DNA from: VAZQ01 sp963841105
Lineage (GTDB): Bacteria; Pseudomonadota; Alphaproteobacteria; Rhizobiales; Xanthobacteraceae
Assembly (NCBI GenBank): GCA_963841105.1
Contig: CAWJCB010000028.1
Location: forward strand, 1 to 64,000
Reading direction: 5' to 3'
Length of the DNA stretch: 64,000 nucleotides
Shown: positions 17,232-26,453 of the stretch, in pieces
Numbering within the stretch: the stretch's first letter is position 1
Layout: each line of letters starts with the position of its first letter
Notes under the pieces: model-generated
Database searches by the model: none
What the model was told of the DNA's origin: nothing
Seen by the model: the letters and a program-made list of their open reading frames with translations, nothing else
Program-made: the position numbers and the translations under genes

Positions 17232-18218
17232 CTACTCGATCACCTCTTCGGCGATGACGAGCAGCGTTGGCGGGACGACGAGACCGAGTGCCTTGGCAGT
17301 TGTCAGGTTTAAGACGAGATCGAACCTGGTCGGCTGCTCGACTGGGATATCGCTCGGCCTCGCCCCGCGCAAAATCTTGTCGGCGAACTCAGCGGCGCGA
17401 CGGTAAAGGTCGGGCAGGTTTGGTCCATAGGACATCAGGCATCCCGCTTCCACGAGTTCTCGAAACATGCACATCATCGGCATCCGCGCTCTGAGCGCCG
17501 ACGTACCGATGAGTATCCGGTTCGCGTTCACAAGCGGGTCAGAAACGACGTACAGCGCATCCGCCCGGCTCTTGAGCAACTCGAACGTAGAATTGACATC
17601 TGCGGTTCGGTGAATCTCCGAGGTTGCAACGTCGAGGCCGAACGTCCGGGCCGCTGCCTGAAGCTCGGTCACCTCCAGCATGACGTTGGCACTGCCGGGA
17701 TTGACCAGGATCGACAACCGATGGAGACCAGGAACGATCTCACGCAACAATTGGAGCCGCTTACCGGCTGAATCGGTAGTCTGGATCGAAAGACCGGTAA
17801 CGTTGCCGCCCGGCCGCGCCAGACTTGCGACCAAGCCGAAGCCGACCGGATCGCCTGACACTGCAAAGACCATCGGGATTTGCGGTGCCACCCGTTTCAT
17901 TACGATGGAGTCATTAGTTGATGACGTGACTATCAGATCGACTTTAAGCCGGACGAACTCGGCGGCAATCTCGTCGAGTTGTTCGGCGCGTCCGGCCGCC
18001 CAACGAGACTCGATTGTGATTGTTTGGCCCTCGATCCAGCCTAGTTCGCGCAGCCGCTGCAAAAATGCGCCCGTACTCCGGCTTGGGATCAGAGGATTGG
18101 TCGGCGCGACATAGCCGATAATCGGCACATGCCTCGCTTGCTGCGCCCGCACGACGACCGGCCATGCCGCCGCCCCGCCGAGAAACGAGATAAACTTGCG
18201 CCGCCTGATGCCGAGCAT
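17232..18218 (-). CDS. Orphan ABC_sub_bind periplasmic protein 1
   Basis: A 328-residue member of the ABC transporter substrate-binding family PF04392 (COG2984-like), started at ATG 18218 behind a GAAGC site. A twin-arginine-like leader (MLGIRRRKFISFLGGAAAWP) precedes a type I binding-protein fold: VPIIGYVAPTNP, WIEGQTITIESRWAAGRAEQ, PMVFAVSGDPVGFGLVASLA, and the family hallmark RPGGNVTGLS. The C-terminus is ALGLVVPPTLLVIAEEVIE. No permease or ATPase is adjacent, as for the other four copies. The group II intron starts at the base after the stop codon. A frameshifted methyltransferase lies upstream on the same strand. Confidence 0.88.
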   Translation of the reverse strand: MLGIRRRKFISFLGGAAAWPVVVRAQQARHVPIIGYVAPTNPLIPSRSTGAFLQRLRELGWIEGQTITIESRWAAGRAEQLDEIAAEFVRLKVDLIVTSSTNDSIVMKRVAPQIPMVFAVSGDPVGFGLVASLARPGGNVTGLSIQTTDSAGKRLQLLREIVPGLHRLSILVNPGSANVMLEVTELQAAARTFGLDVATSEIHRTADVNSTFELLKSRADALYVVSDPLVNANRILIGTSALRARMPMMCMFRELVEAGCLMSYGPNLPDLYRRAAEFADKILRGARPSDIPVEQPTRFDLVLNLTTAKALGLVVPPTLLVIAEEVIE

Positions 18219-18300
18219 GAGCTTCCTGCGAGGCAGACCCTGATGATCCTCAATCGACTGTGCTCGAAGCCGATTGTCAGCTTGGAGAGGTCCACCCCTT

Positions 18301-19069
18301 TCACTTCTGAAACTTGAGGACAAACTCGTCGACCGGCTTGCCAGGCGGCGGCTGGATCGAGAAGTCGCGCGTATCCTCGGGATGGCGCCAGAAATTGCCT
18401 TGCGCGACGAGCTTGAAGCCGACCGCTTCAACTTCATGCCGCAGCGCAGCCTCTTCGATCCGGTGCAACAACTTGCCAACCGACGTGCCGTCGCCCGGTT
18501 TCGCGGAATGATCAGCAATCACGAGCGCACCACCCGGCTTGAGCACGGCATAGAGCTTGCGGTTCATCTCCGCACGGTCGACCGCCATGTAGGTCGTGTC
18601 GTGGTAGAAGAAGAGAAAGGTGATGAGGTCGAAATCGCGCACGTCGGCGGAAACGGGATCGTCGAAGGGCCGCACCAGGCTCACGATATTCTGTCCCGCC
18701 GGTGTTTTCAGTCGCGCCTCGAATCTCTGCCTTGGCGCGCTCGCCAATGTCGGCGAGGTTCTGCCCATAGACGACGCCGTTAGGCGCCACCGCGCGCGCC
18801 ATGAGCTCGGTGCTGTAACCGCCGCCGGCGCCCATATCCAGCACCTTCATTCCGAGCTGCGGCGCCGCGAAGGCAAGGAGCTTTAAGGGGTCTCTGCGCT
18901 GATCTGTCTGCCGGTCCGCGTCGGTGCGATCCGCCGCAGCGACGATCGCGGCGTATGGGGATGAGGCATCCTGCGCGAAGGCGCCGACCGGCAAATCGCG
19001 GACTGCGAACAGGAGCGCAACAGCGGATAGGCAGATGGCAGTGTAATGAAGCTTAATTGTTCCAGTCAT
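18301..19069 (-). CDS. Secreted SAM-dependent methyltransferase (frameshift as sequenced)
   Basis: A class I methyltransferase of about 255 residues after correction. It has a signal peptide (MTGTIKLHYTAICLSAVALL) and then DRQTDQRRDPLKLLAFAAP, a feature of periplasmic methyltransferase-like proteins of Bradyrhizobium and relatives. Motif I is VLDMGAGGGYSTELMARAV. The downstream half, in another frame, carries RFEARLKTPAG, DLITFLFFYHD, KLYAVLKPGGALVIADHSAK and the C-terminus EFVLKFQK. One extra base near 18715 accounts for the switch and restores whole codons. Substrate unknown; a SAM-dependent reaction in the periplasm would be odd, so the leader may be an anchor or the fold may serve another purpose. 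Confidence 0.75.
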
Positions 19070-19313
19070 GGTGTACCCATTCCTCTGCTACTACAGCGCT
19101 AGCGGGTTACCCAAGGCCAACTGATCACGGACCAGGTATAGCAGGTTTGGAGTGATCAGTGGGTGTGCACGGCAACAAAAAGCAGTCCCTTTGGTCCGAG
19201 ATGGGTAACAACCGGACACGGTGTTGGCCTTCTCCTCCAAGGACACCCGTTGACGCCGACAAAGGCAGGGGACACGATTGGTGGCGCTTCAATCCTAATT
19301 CGGGAGATCAGTC

Positions 19314-19703
19314 ATGAGAACTTTACTAGCGAGTGCCGGTCTAGCGCTGTTGTTGGCCTTGGCAACGGAACCAAGCCTCAGCGCTCAGGAGGCCCCCGCA
19401 TGGATGAAACAGACACTTCCTGATCAGGCACTGAAGCCGCATTGGGACGAACAACTGGCCGTGATGAATCCCACGGGAGCTTTGGACGGGAAAACCAAGC
19501 ACCTCATTGGCCTCGCTGTGGCAGCACAAATTCCTTGTACATATTGCGTTTACGGTCACACTAAATTGGCAAAAGCCGCTGGTGCGACCGATGCTCAAAT
19601 AAAGGAGGCCATTGCAACCGCCGCGCTCGTCCGTTTCAACAGCACAATGCTGAATGGCTCGGATGGCGGCAAAGATGCCGATACCGTCTTCACTTCAAAA
19701 TGA
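19314..19703 (+). CDS. Secreted carboxymuconolactone decarboxylase-family protein
   Basis: A 129-residue protein with a signal peptide (MRTLLASAGLALLLALATEP, cleavage near SLSAQ). The single CMD domain reads DGKTKHLIGLAVAAQIPC, then the CxxC motif in PCTYCVYGHTKLAKAAGATD and a following helix IKEAIATAALVRFNSTML. Cysteines plus the downstream His suggest an AhpD-like thiol function in the periplasm. It differs from the cytoplasmic CMD protein at 11267-11851 in having a leader and being shorter. It is monocistronic. Confidence 0.82.
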   Translation: MRTLLASAGLALLLALATEPSLSAQEAPAWMKQTLPDQALKPHWDEQLAVMNPTGALDGKTKHLIGLAVAAQIPCTYCVYGHTKLAKAAGATDAQIKEAIATAALVRFNSTMLNGSDGGKDADTVFTSK

Positions 19704-19762
19704 GTGTGGCCGCCGACTGAAGGCGGCCTACTTTTCACGTTCGTCCAAAAGCTTCCCGGTGT

Positions 19763-19903
19763 CGCATTGAATACGGCCTCATCGCCGCCGGGATCGCCGT
19801 TGCTATTATCGCCGCTGTGAATGGTCTTGGACCGCAAGTTAAGGCGACATTCGGCAGCGTATCGGTACTCGTCCTTTGGCGACTGATCACTTCTTACTCT
19901 TAA
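19763..19903 (+). pseudogene. Flp/Fap pilin remnant
   Basis: An open stretch without a start codon translates as RIEYGLIAAGIAVAIIAAVN followed by GLGPQVKATFGSVS. That is the pilin core of Flp prepilins, whose normal N-terminus is ..DESGATAIEYGLIAAG... The leader, prepilin-peptidase site and first residues are missing and the C-terminus runs on to a stop at 19901-19903. No cpa/tad assembly genes are nearby. Confidence 0.7.
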
Positions 19904-20183
19904 CTACCCACGGCCACCAACCCAAGGGCGGACCGATTTAGGTGGGCCGCGCTCCGCAAGATTGTTTGCGCAGCAGCAATTTCATCTTCTGAATGTCTGG
20001 AAGGGGTCTTGGTTGTGTAAAAACGCGCTGAAAGGAGGATTGATACGTCGTGATTTTAGCGACGTAGCCGCGATTAGTCATTTCGCCGAATTTGGGCCTT
20101 TTTCTTTCCGGAAGGGGCTTCTGACGTGAATGCCAGCGCGCCCCCGCGCTTTGTTTTAAGGTCGAAGGCGTAAAAGAGGGCGA
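19904..20183. other. Non-coding stretch leading into IS1182
   Basis: No reading frame of interest. The left end of the IS1182 element lies at about 20012, so bases 20012-20183 are the 3' untranslated part of that element. Confidence 0.5.
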
Positions 20184-21693
20184 CTATGCCCTCATCACCG
20201 CCAGGAGCGGCTGAACACCGATAATGTTCATCACGCGCGTGAGATTGTAGGCGAGCACGTGCAGGGCCATCTCGGTCGCAACCTTCGGCAGGCGCTTCAT
20301 CAGAAAGTGCGTCGCGCCCATCCGCATCTTGAGCGTCCCGAAGGGATGTTCGACCGTCTCGCGGCGCTGGCGCATCGCCTGCGGGTTCTCATCGAGACGC
20401 TGCTGCACCGCCTCGAGCACGTGCTCGTGTTCCCATCGCGTAATGCGCCGCTGGGGTGCCGTCGTGCACTGAGACTTGAGCGGGCAGTGCGGGCATGCCA
20501 TCGTCCAATAACGGCGCAGCATCTTGCCGTCCTCCTCGTTCGTATAACGATAGGTCAGCTTCTCGCCGGCAGGGCAGCGATAGACATCCTCCGTCGGCAG
20601 ATAGACGAAGTCCTGCTTGCCGAAGCGGCCTTCCGACTTCGCGCCCGATGTCATCGGCTTTGGCAGCGTCACCGTAATGTCAGCTTGCTCGCAGGCCAGA
20701 ATCTCGAGGCTGTTGAAGTAGCCACGATCGGCGACAGCATCGAGATGGTCAGCATGAAGAACGTCCTTCGCCTGCGATGCGATCTTGGCAAGTTGTGACC
20801 GATCCGAGCCGGTATTCGTCACCTCGTGCGTGACAATCAGATGATGCTCCGTATCCACAGCTATCTGCACGTTGTAGCCGACGACGCCTGAGCCACGCCC
20901 GCTTGTCGCCATCGAGCGTGAATCAGGATCAGTCAGAGAAATCTGCTGATCGGGCGAGGCAAGCATCTCCTTTTCGATGGCTTTCAAGCGCTGCATCTCG
21001 CTCGCGAGCTTGGCAAGCTTCTCCTTGAGATGCGCGGTCTTCGCGGCAAGCGCTTCCGATGGCTCCTGCCGGTCCGCGGTGTCGAGCTGGCTCAGATACC
21101 GCGCCACGCTCTCCTCGATTTGAGCCAGACGCCGCTCCATCTTCGCCCGCGTGAAATTCTTGTCGCGGTTGTTGACCGCTTTGAACTTGCTGCCGTCAAT
21201 GGCGACGCTCGCGTTCGTCAGCAGCCCTATCGCTCGGCAAAGCGCAACAAACTGCGCACACACCTTACGAAGCGCACCCCCGTTATCCTTGCGGAAATCG
21301 GCAATCGTCTTGTGATCGGGAACCAGCCGACCGACCAGCCACATCACCTCAACGTTGCGCCCGGCCTCGCGCTCAAGCCGCCGGCTCGACTGAACTCGGT
21401 TGAGGTAACCGTAGATGTAGAGCTTCAGCAGTACCGACGGATGATACGAAGGCCGTCCGGTTACCTCGGGGTCGACCCCGTTGAACCCAAGCTCCGTCAG
21501 ATCGAGCTTGTCGACAAAGACGTCGATGACGCGAACCGGATTGTCCTCGCCGATCCAGTCTTCCAGGTATTCCGGAAACAGCGTGCTCTGCTTGCGATCC
21601 GTGCCCTCAACAAAGCGTCCCATCCGATTCCTCCGCCAATCGCGCAGGAATCATATCGCGAGAATCACTTTAAGCAGAGCGTTTTCACACAGC
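20012..21693 (-). mobile_element. IS1182-family insertion sequence
   Basis: A ~1.68-kb element carrying one full-length transposase. The ends are imperfect inverted repeats: GTTGTGTAAAAACGCGCTG at 20012 and, read inward from 21693, GCTGTGTGAAAACGCTCTG. Both continue with a GG outside, so the exact termini may be a base or two further out. No confident target duplication was found. It sits immediately 3' of the second orphan substrate-binding gene. Confidence 0.8.
20184..21623 (-). CDS. IS1182 family transposase
   Basis: A 479-residue DDE transposase. The N-terminal domain reads LFPEYLEDWIGEDNPVRVID and GRPSYHPSVLLKLYIYGYLN, and the catalytic region SVAIDGSKFKAVNNRDKNF provides the first Asp. 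A coiled-coil insert (residues about 170-220, LKEKLAKLASEMQRLKAIEK) precedes VGYNVQIAVDTEHHLIVTHE and LDAVADRGYFNSLEI with the second Asp. A zinc-finger-like CPHCPLKSQC is followed by the Glu-bearing RRETVEHPFGTLKMRMG. All regions are intact, so the element may still be active. Confidence 0.93.
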   Translation of the reverse strand: MGRFVEGTDRKQSTLFPEYLEDWIGEDNPVRVIDVFVDKLDLTELGFNGVDPEVTGRPSYHPSVLLKLYIYGYLNRVQSSRRLEREAGRNVEVMWLVGRLVPDHKTIADFRKDNGGALRKVCAQFVALCRAIGLLTNASVAIDGSKFKAVNNRDKNFTRAKMERRLAQIEESVARYLSQLDTADRQEPSEALAAKTAHLKEKLAKLASEMQRLKAIEKEMLASPDQQISLTDPDSRSMATSGRGSGVVGYNVQIAVDTEHHLIVTHEVTNTGSDRSQLAKIASQAKDVLHADHLDAVADRGYFNSLEILACEQADITVTLPKPMTSGAKSEGRFGKQDFVYLPTEDVYRCPAGEKLTYRYTNEEDGKMLRRYWTMACPHCPLKSQCTTAPQRRITRWEHEHVLEAVQQRLDENPQAMRQRRETVEHPFGTLKMRMGATHFLMKRLPKVATEMALHVLAYNLTRVMNIIGVQPLLAVMRA

Positions 21694-21734
21694 CTGGGTC
21701 AGGAAGCGACATATGCAGTGCAGCGAATTGCGGC

Positions 21735-22712
21735 CTACTCAATCACCTCGTCCGCGCGGACGAGTACTAACGGCGGAATGTTCAATCCGAGCGCCTTGGC
21801 GGCCTTGTTGTTGACTATTAGCTCCAGCTTGGTGGGGAACTCCACCGGAAGATCGCCTGGTCTTGCTCCTTTGAGAATCTTGTTTACATAAGCGGCCGCG
21901 CGATGAAAATTCTCGGATAGATTGACCCCATAGCTGGCCAGCCCGCCCGCATCGACATGGTCGCGGAAGCCATAGATCGCTGGTAATCGCGCAGCCGCAG
22001 CGAGTGTGGCGATCCTCGTTCGCTGACTAAAAAGCATGCCGTCAACAAGTACGATGACAGCTTGGACGTTATCATTCGACAAAGCCTGAAATGCCGCATC
22101 GAGATCATTCGGCGCGCGGACCTCAGCAGGAACCGCTTTGATCCCCAACCTCTGACATGTGTTCTCCAATTCTTGCCGGTCGATGATAACCCCACCGGCA
22201 ACGTTAACCAGGAATCCGATCTTGACCAAGTTGGGGATCATTTGGAGCGCAAGTTCCACTTGCTTGCCAGTCAAACCTTCGGTGCGGAACGATACGCCGG
22301 TCACGTTTCCTCCGGGCCGGGACTCGCTGGCAATCAAGCCGAGGTTGACGGCGTCGGCGAGTAACGGGCAAACAATCGGAATTGACTTGGTCAGCGCTCT
22401 CGTTGCCGCTACAGCGGGAGTTACGAGGGCTACGATTATGTCCGGTGCAAGTCCGACCAATTCCGCTGCAAGTGCAGGGAAACGATCTAAATGTCCCTCG
22501 GCAAAACGGTAGACAATGTCAACGTTCAGGCCTTCGACGTAGCCGAGTTCCTTCAAGCCCTGCACGAAGGCATTGAGCGGCGAATTGGCTTCTTTCGTAA
22601 TCGCGCTGAGAATTGCGATGAGTGGGCGCTTGGTCGAGACCTCTGCGCGCGCCGCAAGCGGCCAAGCGGCCGCCGCGCCACCCAGCAGCATGATGAACGA
22701 GCGCCGTTTCAC
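21735..22712 (-). CDS. Orphan ABC_sub_bind periplasmic protein 2
   Basis: A 325-residue PF04392-type binding protein. The best start is GTG 22712, giving the leader VKRRSFIMLLGGAAAAWPLA; the reading frame stays open upstream, but that part has no signal-like sequence. Recognisable segments are LGYVEGLNVDIVYRFAEGHL, SIPIVCPLLADAVNLGLIA, RPGGNVTGVSF and the C-terminus ALGLNIPPLVLVRADEVIE. The 3' flank ends in TGCTGCACTGCAT-type sequence shared with two other loci of the family (29880, 30537). IS1182 is inserted about 40 bp downstream; an IS91-like element starts about 100 bp upstream. Ligand unknown. Confidence 0.87.
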   Translation of the reverse strand: MKRRSFIMLLGGAAAAWPLAARAEVSTKRPLIAILSAITKEANSPLNAFVQGLKELGYVEGLNVDIVYRFAEGHLDRFPALAAELVGLAPDIIVALVTPAVAATRALTKSIPIVCPLLADAVNLGLIASESRPGGNVTGVSFRTEGLTGKQVELALQMIPNLVKIGFLVNVAGGVIIDRQELENTCQRLGIKAVPAEVRAPNDLDAAFQALSNDNVQAVIVLVDGMLFSQRTRIATLAAAARLPAIYGFRDHVDAGGLASYGVNLSENFHRAAAYVNKILKGARPGDLPVEFPTKLELIVNNKAAKALGLNIPPLVLVRADEVIE

Positions 22713-22944
22713 TGTCCGGTACCTCCCGTACTTCCTACTGAAACGATAGCACACCCTCGGTCTGCTGCACTGCGGGATTTCAATTCGCCCATGTCGGGTT
22801 GTGGTCCATAGCACTAAATCGCTTGCGCGATAGCCAGCGGCCCAGCGGACAGCATTATCCCCAGGGGAGCGATAGTGGGTAGCGGGGAAGCGCCCTGTCT
22901 TGAGGATCGAGGTATCAACAATCTCATCAAGACAGGAGTTGCCT

Positions 22945-23217
22945 ATGACAACCAAGGCTATCACCCCGCTGTGTCAGCGTATGATCGAAGACATGAACGC
23001 GCGCAAGCTTGGTGCGCATTCACAGCGCAGCCATATCTACAGCTGCAAGCGATTGGCTGGGTTTCTGAAACGCTCGCCGGAGACGGCCACATGCGAGGAC
23101 CTCCGCCTGTTCCAGCTGCACCTGGCTGAGACGGGCATGAGCATCTTCGACGGCGCGCAAAAGGTCATTCGCATTGAGCAGTCCAAGGGCCGCAAGGATC
23201 GCATTCTTCCGCGACCA
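22945..23217 (+). pseudogene. Tyrosine recombinase remnant of the IS91-like element
   Basis: Starts at ATG 22945 with MTTKAITPLCQRMIEDMNAR and the SAM-like N-terminal domain (RLAGFLKRSPETATCEDLRL). After ETGMSI it jumps to AQKVIRIEQSKGRKDR, a segment that lies ~95 residues later in complete relatives, and then runs into the transposase gene near 23198. The catalytic Arg/His/Tyr part is absent. Confidence 0.8.
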
Positions 23218-24391
23218 CGGGCCAGCGTGGCGTTCTGCCAATGCCGGTCACGTCAGCCTCGACCAGTTGAAGGTGATGTCGGCCATCGAGCGCTGCCGCA
23301 CGTCGGCGCTCGGCGGGCATGTCGAGCGCTGTGAGAAGTGCTCCCACACCGTCATCGCCTACAACTCGTGCCGCAACCGGCATTGCCCGAAGTGCCAGGG
23401 CGCGGCGGCGCGGGAATGGCTGGCCGAGCGCGAGGCGGAGTTGCTGCCGGTGCCCTACTATCACCTCGTATTCACCTTGCCGGCTCGGATCGCCGACATC
23501 GCCTATCAAAACAAGGCCGTCATCTACGACCTGCTGTTCAAAGCCTCATCCGAGACCCTGCTCACCATCGCGGCCGATCCCAAGCATCTCGGCGCCCGCA
23601 TCGGCATCCTGTCCGTCCTGCACACCTGGGGCTCGGCAATGACCCACCACCCCCATGTGCACATGATCGTGCCGGGTGGCGGGTTCTCACGCGACGGAAA
23701 CAGCTGGGTCGCATGCCGGCCGCGCTTCTTCCTCTCAGTGCAAGTTTTATCGAGCTTGTTCCGTGGTTTGTTCCTGGACAAGCTCGGCGCCGCTTATCGG
23801 GCCGGTGAGCTGCAGTTCTTCGGCAAGCATGCCCAGCTGATCAATCCGCGAGCATTCGCCGCCTATCTGAGGCCACTGCGCAACACAAAGTGGGTGGTCT
23901 ATTGCAAGCGCCCATTCGGCGGGCCCAAGGAGGTCTTGCGCTATCTCGCGCGCTACACCCACCGCGTCGCCATCTCAAATCGCCGCCTGATCGCCTGCGA
24001 TAACAAAGGCGTCACCTTCAAGTGGAAGGACTACAGGCGCGAAGGCCGTGAGCGTTACCAGGTCATGAGCCTCGCCACCCACGAGTTCATCCGCCGCTTT
24101 CTCATCCACGTGCTCCCCGCAGGCTTCCACCGCATCCGCTACTATGGCCTGCTCGCCAGCGGCAAGCGCGCCGACAACATCGCCCGCGCCCGGGAATTGC
24201 TCACCTTGCCCGTGCTTCCCGTCGATGCCATCAAAGCGGCGAACACCACAGCCGACGAAGCGCAAACGCCAGCGCACCGCTGCCCATGCTGCGGCAGCCG
24301 CATGATCATCATTGAGCGCTTCGAACGGGGATCAACCCCGCGCTATCACCCAAGCCCGCCAACCCGGGTGATCAGGATAGACACCTCATGA
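23174..24391 (+). CDS. IS91 family HUH transposase
   Basis: A 405-residue protein with the IS91/IS801 layout. A zinc-binding N-terminus (GGHVERCEKCSHTVIAYNSC, RNRHCPKCQG) is followed by the rolling-circle nuclease with the HUH motif in MTHHPHVHMIVPGGG and the catalytic Tyr region YLARYTHRVAISNRRL. A C-terminal zinc ribbon reads HRCPCCGSRMIIIE. The ATG at 23174 lies within former integrase sequence because of the deletion junction, so the original first ~10 residues are replaced. The catalytic core looks intact. Confidence 0.9.
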   Translation: MSSPRAARIAFFRDHGPAWRSANAGHVSLDQLKVMSAIERCRTSALGGHVERCEKCSHTVIAYNSCRNRHCPKCQGAAAREWLAEREAELLPVPYYHLVFTLPARIADIAYQNKAVIYDLLFKASSETLLTIAADPKHLGARIGILSVLHTWGSAMTHHPHVHMIVPGGGFSRDGNSWVACRPRFFLSVQVLSSLFRGLFLDKLGAAYRAGELQFFGKHAQLINPRAFAAYLRPLRNTKWVVYCKRPFGGPKEVLRYLARYTHRVAISNRRLIACDNKGVTFKWKDYRREGRERYQVMSLATHEFIRRFLIHVLPAGFHRIRYYGLLASGKRADNIARARELLTLPVLPVDAIKAANTTADEAQTPAHRCPCCGSRMIIIERFERGSTPRYHPSPPTRVIRIDTS

Positions 24392-24784
24392 TGACGCCCA
24401 TCCGATCGCCATGCCTTAATGCCAGTCATTTCTGTCGCTACGGCTCGTGCTGAACACGCCCGGCGCGGACAAATTCTTCGCTCGCGTGCAACAAATTATC
24501 GCTCGATCGCTGCTTCTCCGCCCCTCAAAACGATCATCGAAAATCCGCTCGCGCGCTTCACGCCACACAACGCCTCCCACCTCTCGCCTCGCGCCGCCCC
24601 ACACGCCGCACGCCCACCGCTCAAATCCCCATAGCTGAGCTTGCGGCACGGCCGACGGAGGCCCCCCCCCCCGCGATTTCGTGCCTTGGCGCTTTTCGGC
24701 CGCCGGCCAGCAGAGCGCGTGGTTAGATCGTCGTTGCCGGCGGCCGAAAACCTGCACAAAGCACAAAGCACAAACGAGCTAAAA
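24392..24784. other. Non-coding region with an 11-C homopolymer
   Basis: No gene is seen between the IS91-like transposase and the third substrate-binding gene. An uninterrupted run of eleven C lies at 24662-24672, and a short direct repeat GCACAAAGCACAAA occurs near 24755-24770. Frames here have strong composition bias but no family pattern. Confidence 0.5.
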
Positions 24785-25768
24785 TTACTCGATCACCTCG
24801 TCGGCGCGGGCGAGCAAGGTGGTCGGGACGTCAATTCCGAGCGTCCTAGCAGTTTGCATATTGATAACAAACTCGAACTTGGTTGGTAGTTGCACCGGAA
24901 GGTCACCCGGCTTTTCGCCTTTGAGGATGCGGCCGGTATAGATACCGGTCAGGCGAAACTGGTCGGCAAAATTCGATCCGTAGCTCATCAAGCCGCCGGC
25001 TTCGGCAAACTCGCGCCGATGATAGATCGCAGGCACGGCGTGGCGAGCGGCGAGTGTGAGTATTTGCACTCGGCGAGCGACGAACAGCGCTTCGGGACTA
25101 ATCAGGAAGGCGTCTACATGCCTTTTTGCAAAGGTCGCGAATGCCGCGTCAATATCACTGTTCGTAGTGGCGGTGACGACTTCGATCTGCCGCCCGATGG
25201 CAGCTCCGGCAGCCTGCACTTCGGCGACAAAAGGATTGCTGATGAACGGATTGTCGGGATTCACGAGGGCTGCAAAGGACGCCGCTCCCGGAAGCAACTC
25301 GTGCAGCAGGCCGAGCCGTTTGGCCGCGAGTTCGACGCCAAAGTCGCTTACTCCGGTGGCATTGCCACCCGGTCGATTGAAGCTGGTGGCAAGGCCAGAT
25401 TTTAACGGGTCGGCGCCGATGGCAAAGACGATCGGTATCGTCGAGGTAGCAGCCTTGGCGGCGAGCGCTGCGGCCGTGCTAATCGGCGTGACAATGACAG
25501 CCACCTGGCGGCGAACGAGGTCTGCCGCCATTGATGCCAGCCGGTCGTTGTGGCCTTCGGCCCACCGATATTCGATTGCGACGTTCTGGCCTTCCACGTA
25601 GCCCGCTTCGCCCAGCCCTTTGTGGAATGCGGGCATGAGATGGGCGAAGGCAGCAGCCGAAGCGCTATGCAGATAGCCGATCACCGGCATCTCAGATGGC
25701 TGCGCGCGCGCCGCCAGCGGCGCCGAGGCCGCGCCGCCGAGCAGCATGATGAACTCGCGCCGTCTCAT
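24785..25768 (-). CDS. Orphan ABC_sub_bind periplasmic protein 3
   Basis: A 327-residue PF04392-type protein started at ATG 25768. Leader MRRREFIMLLGGAASAPLAA ends at RAQ. Typical segments are MPVIGYLHSASAAAFAHLMP, GYVEGQNVAIEYRWAEGHND, TIPIVFAIGADPLKSGLATS, RPGGNATGVSDF and the ending GIDVPTTLLARADEVIE. It is more similar in layout to copies 4 and 5 than to copy 1. There is no adjacent transport gene. An IS91-like fragment starts 135 bp upstream. Confidence 0.88.
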   Translation of the reverse strand: MRRREFIMLLGGAASAPLAARAQPSEMPVIGYLHSASAAAFAHLMPAFHKGLGEAGYVEGQNVAIEYRWAEGHNDRLASMAADLVRRQVAVIVTPISTAAALAAKAATSTIPIVFAIGADPLKSGLATSFNRPGGNATGVSDFGVELAAKRLGLLHELLPGAASFAALVNPDNPFISNPFVAEVQAAGAAIGRQIEVVTATTNSDIDAAFATFAKRHVDAFLISPEALFVARRVQILTLAARHAVPAIYHRREFAEAGGLMSYGSNFADQFRLTGIYTGRILKGEKPGDLPVQLPTKFEFVINMQTARTLGIDVPTTLLARADEVIE

Positions 25769-25902
25769 TGTCTTCCCTTGGGCTCGGAACCGGGCCATCA
25801 ACCCGGTCATCAAAACAGGAAATTGAACCCGCTGAAATAGGGCGTCAGGCTCAATTCGCGCCGCAACAATTCCTAGCCGCGCGTGTCGCAGTTGGGTCAA
25901 CG

Positions 25903-26453
25903 CACTAAATCGCTTGCGCGATAGCCAGCGGCCCAGCGGACAGCATTATCCCCAGGAGAGAGATAGTGGGTAGCGGGGGAAGCGCCCTGTCTTGAGGATC
26001 GAGGTGTCAACAATCTCATCAAGACAGGAGTTGCCTATGACAACCAAGGCTGTCACCCCGCGTCAGCGTATGATCGAAGACATGAACGCGCGCACGCTTG
26101 GTGCGCATTCACAGCGCAGCCATATCTACAGCTGCAAGCGATTGGCTGGGTTTCTGAAGCGCTCGCCGGAGACGGCCATATGCGAGGACCTCCGCCTGTT
26201 CCAGCTGCACCTGGCTGAGACGGGCATGAGCATCTGCAATCGCAACCGCATCATGACCGGGGTAGGTTTCCTGTTTCGCATGACGCTGCGACGGCTGGAT
26301 CTCTGCGCCGAGATCTATCACCTCCGTGAACCGCAGAAGATTCCGCAGGTGATGAGCCCTGACGAGATGCGCAGGCTCTTGGCCGTCACCAGCAGCCTCA
26401 AGGTCCGCGTCCTGCTCAGCCTCGGCTATGGCTGTGGCCTGCGATGTGACACG
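25903..26453 (+). mobile_element. IS91-like element, 5' fragment
   Basis: From GCACTAAATCGCTTGCGCGA onward this repeats the left end of the element at 22811, including the ~130-bp leader before the integrase start. The fragment stops inside the integrase at about 26453, where sequence of a group II intron begins in opposite orientation. Confidence 0.78.
26037..26453 (+). pseudogene. Truncated tyrosine recombinase
   Basis: About 139 residues from ATG 26037: MTTKAVTPRQRMIEDMNART, the SAM-like domain, then SPDEMRRLLAVTSSLKVRVL and LGYGCGLR, the start of the catalytic domain. The remainder, with the catalytic His and Tyr, is replaced by intron sequence. This copy retains the ~95-residue stretch that copy 1 has lost. 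Confidence 0.82.

Larger units (their letters stand above)
22811..24420 (+). mobile_element. IS91-like element with deleted integrase
   Basis: The left boundary is set at GCACTAAATCGCTTGCGCGA, because the sequence from there to the integrase start is nearly identical to 25903-26036. The element originally carried a tyrosine recombinase followed by an IS91-type HUH transposase. Two internal deletions have removed most of the recombinase and the first codons of the transposase. The right end is not defined; bases after the transposase (to about 24420) show no recognisable terminus. Confidence 0.75.

Noticed and set aside
24662..24672. Run of eleven C as phase-variable tract
   Set aside because: It is not inside or just upstream of a supported gene; it may also be an assembly inaccuracy.
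22811..26453. Composite transposon carrying the third binding-protein gene
   Set aside because: The two IS91-like copies are in direct orientation, but one is a 5' fragment and neither has defined right ends, so joint mobility cannot be supported.
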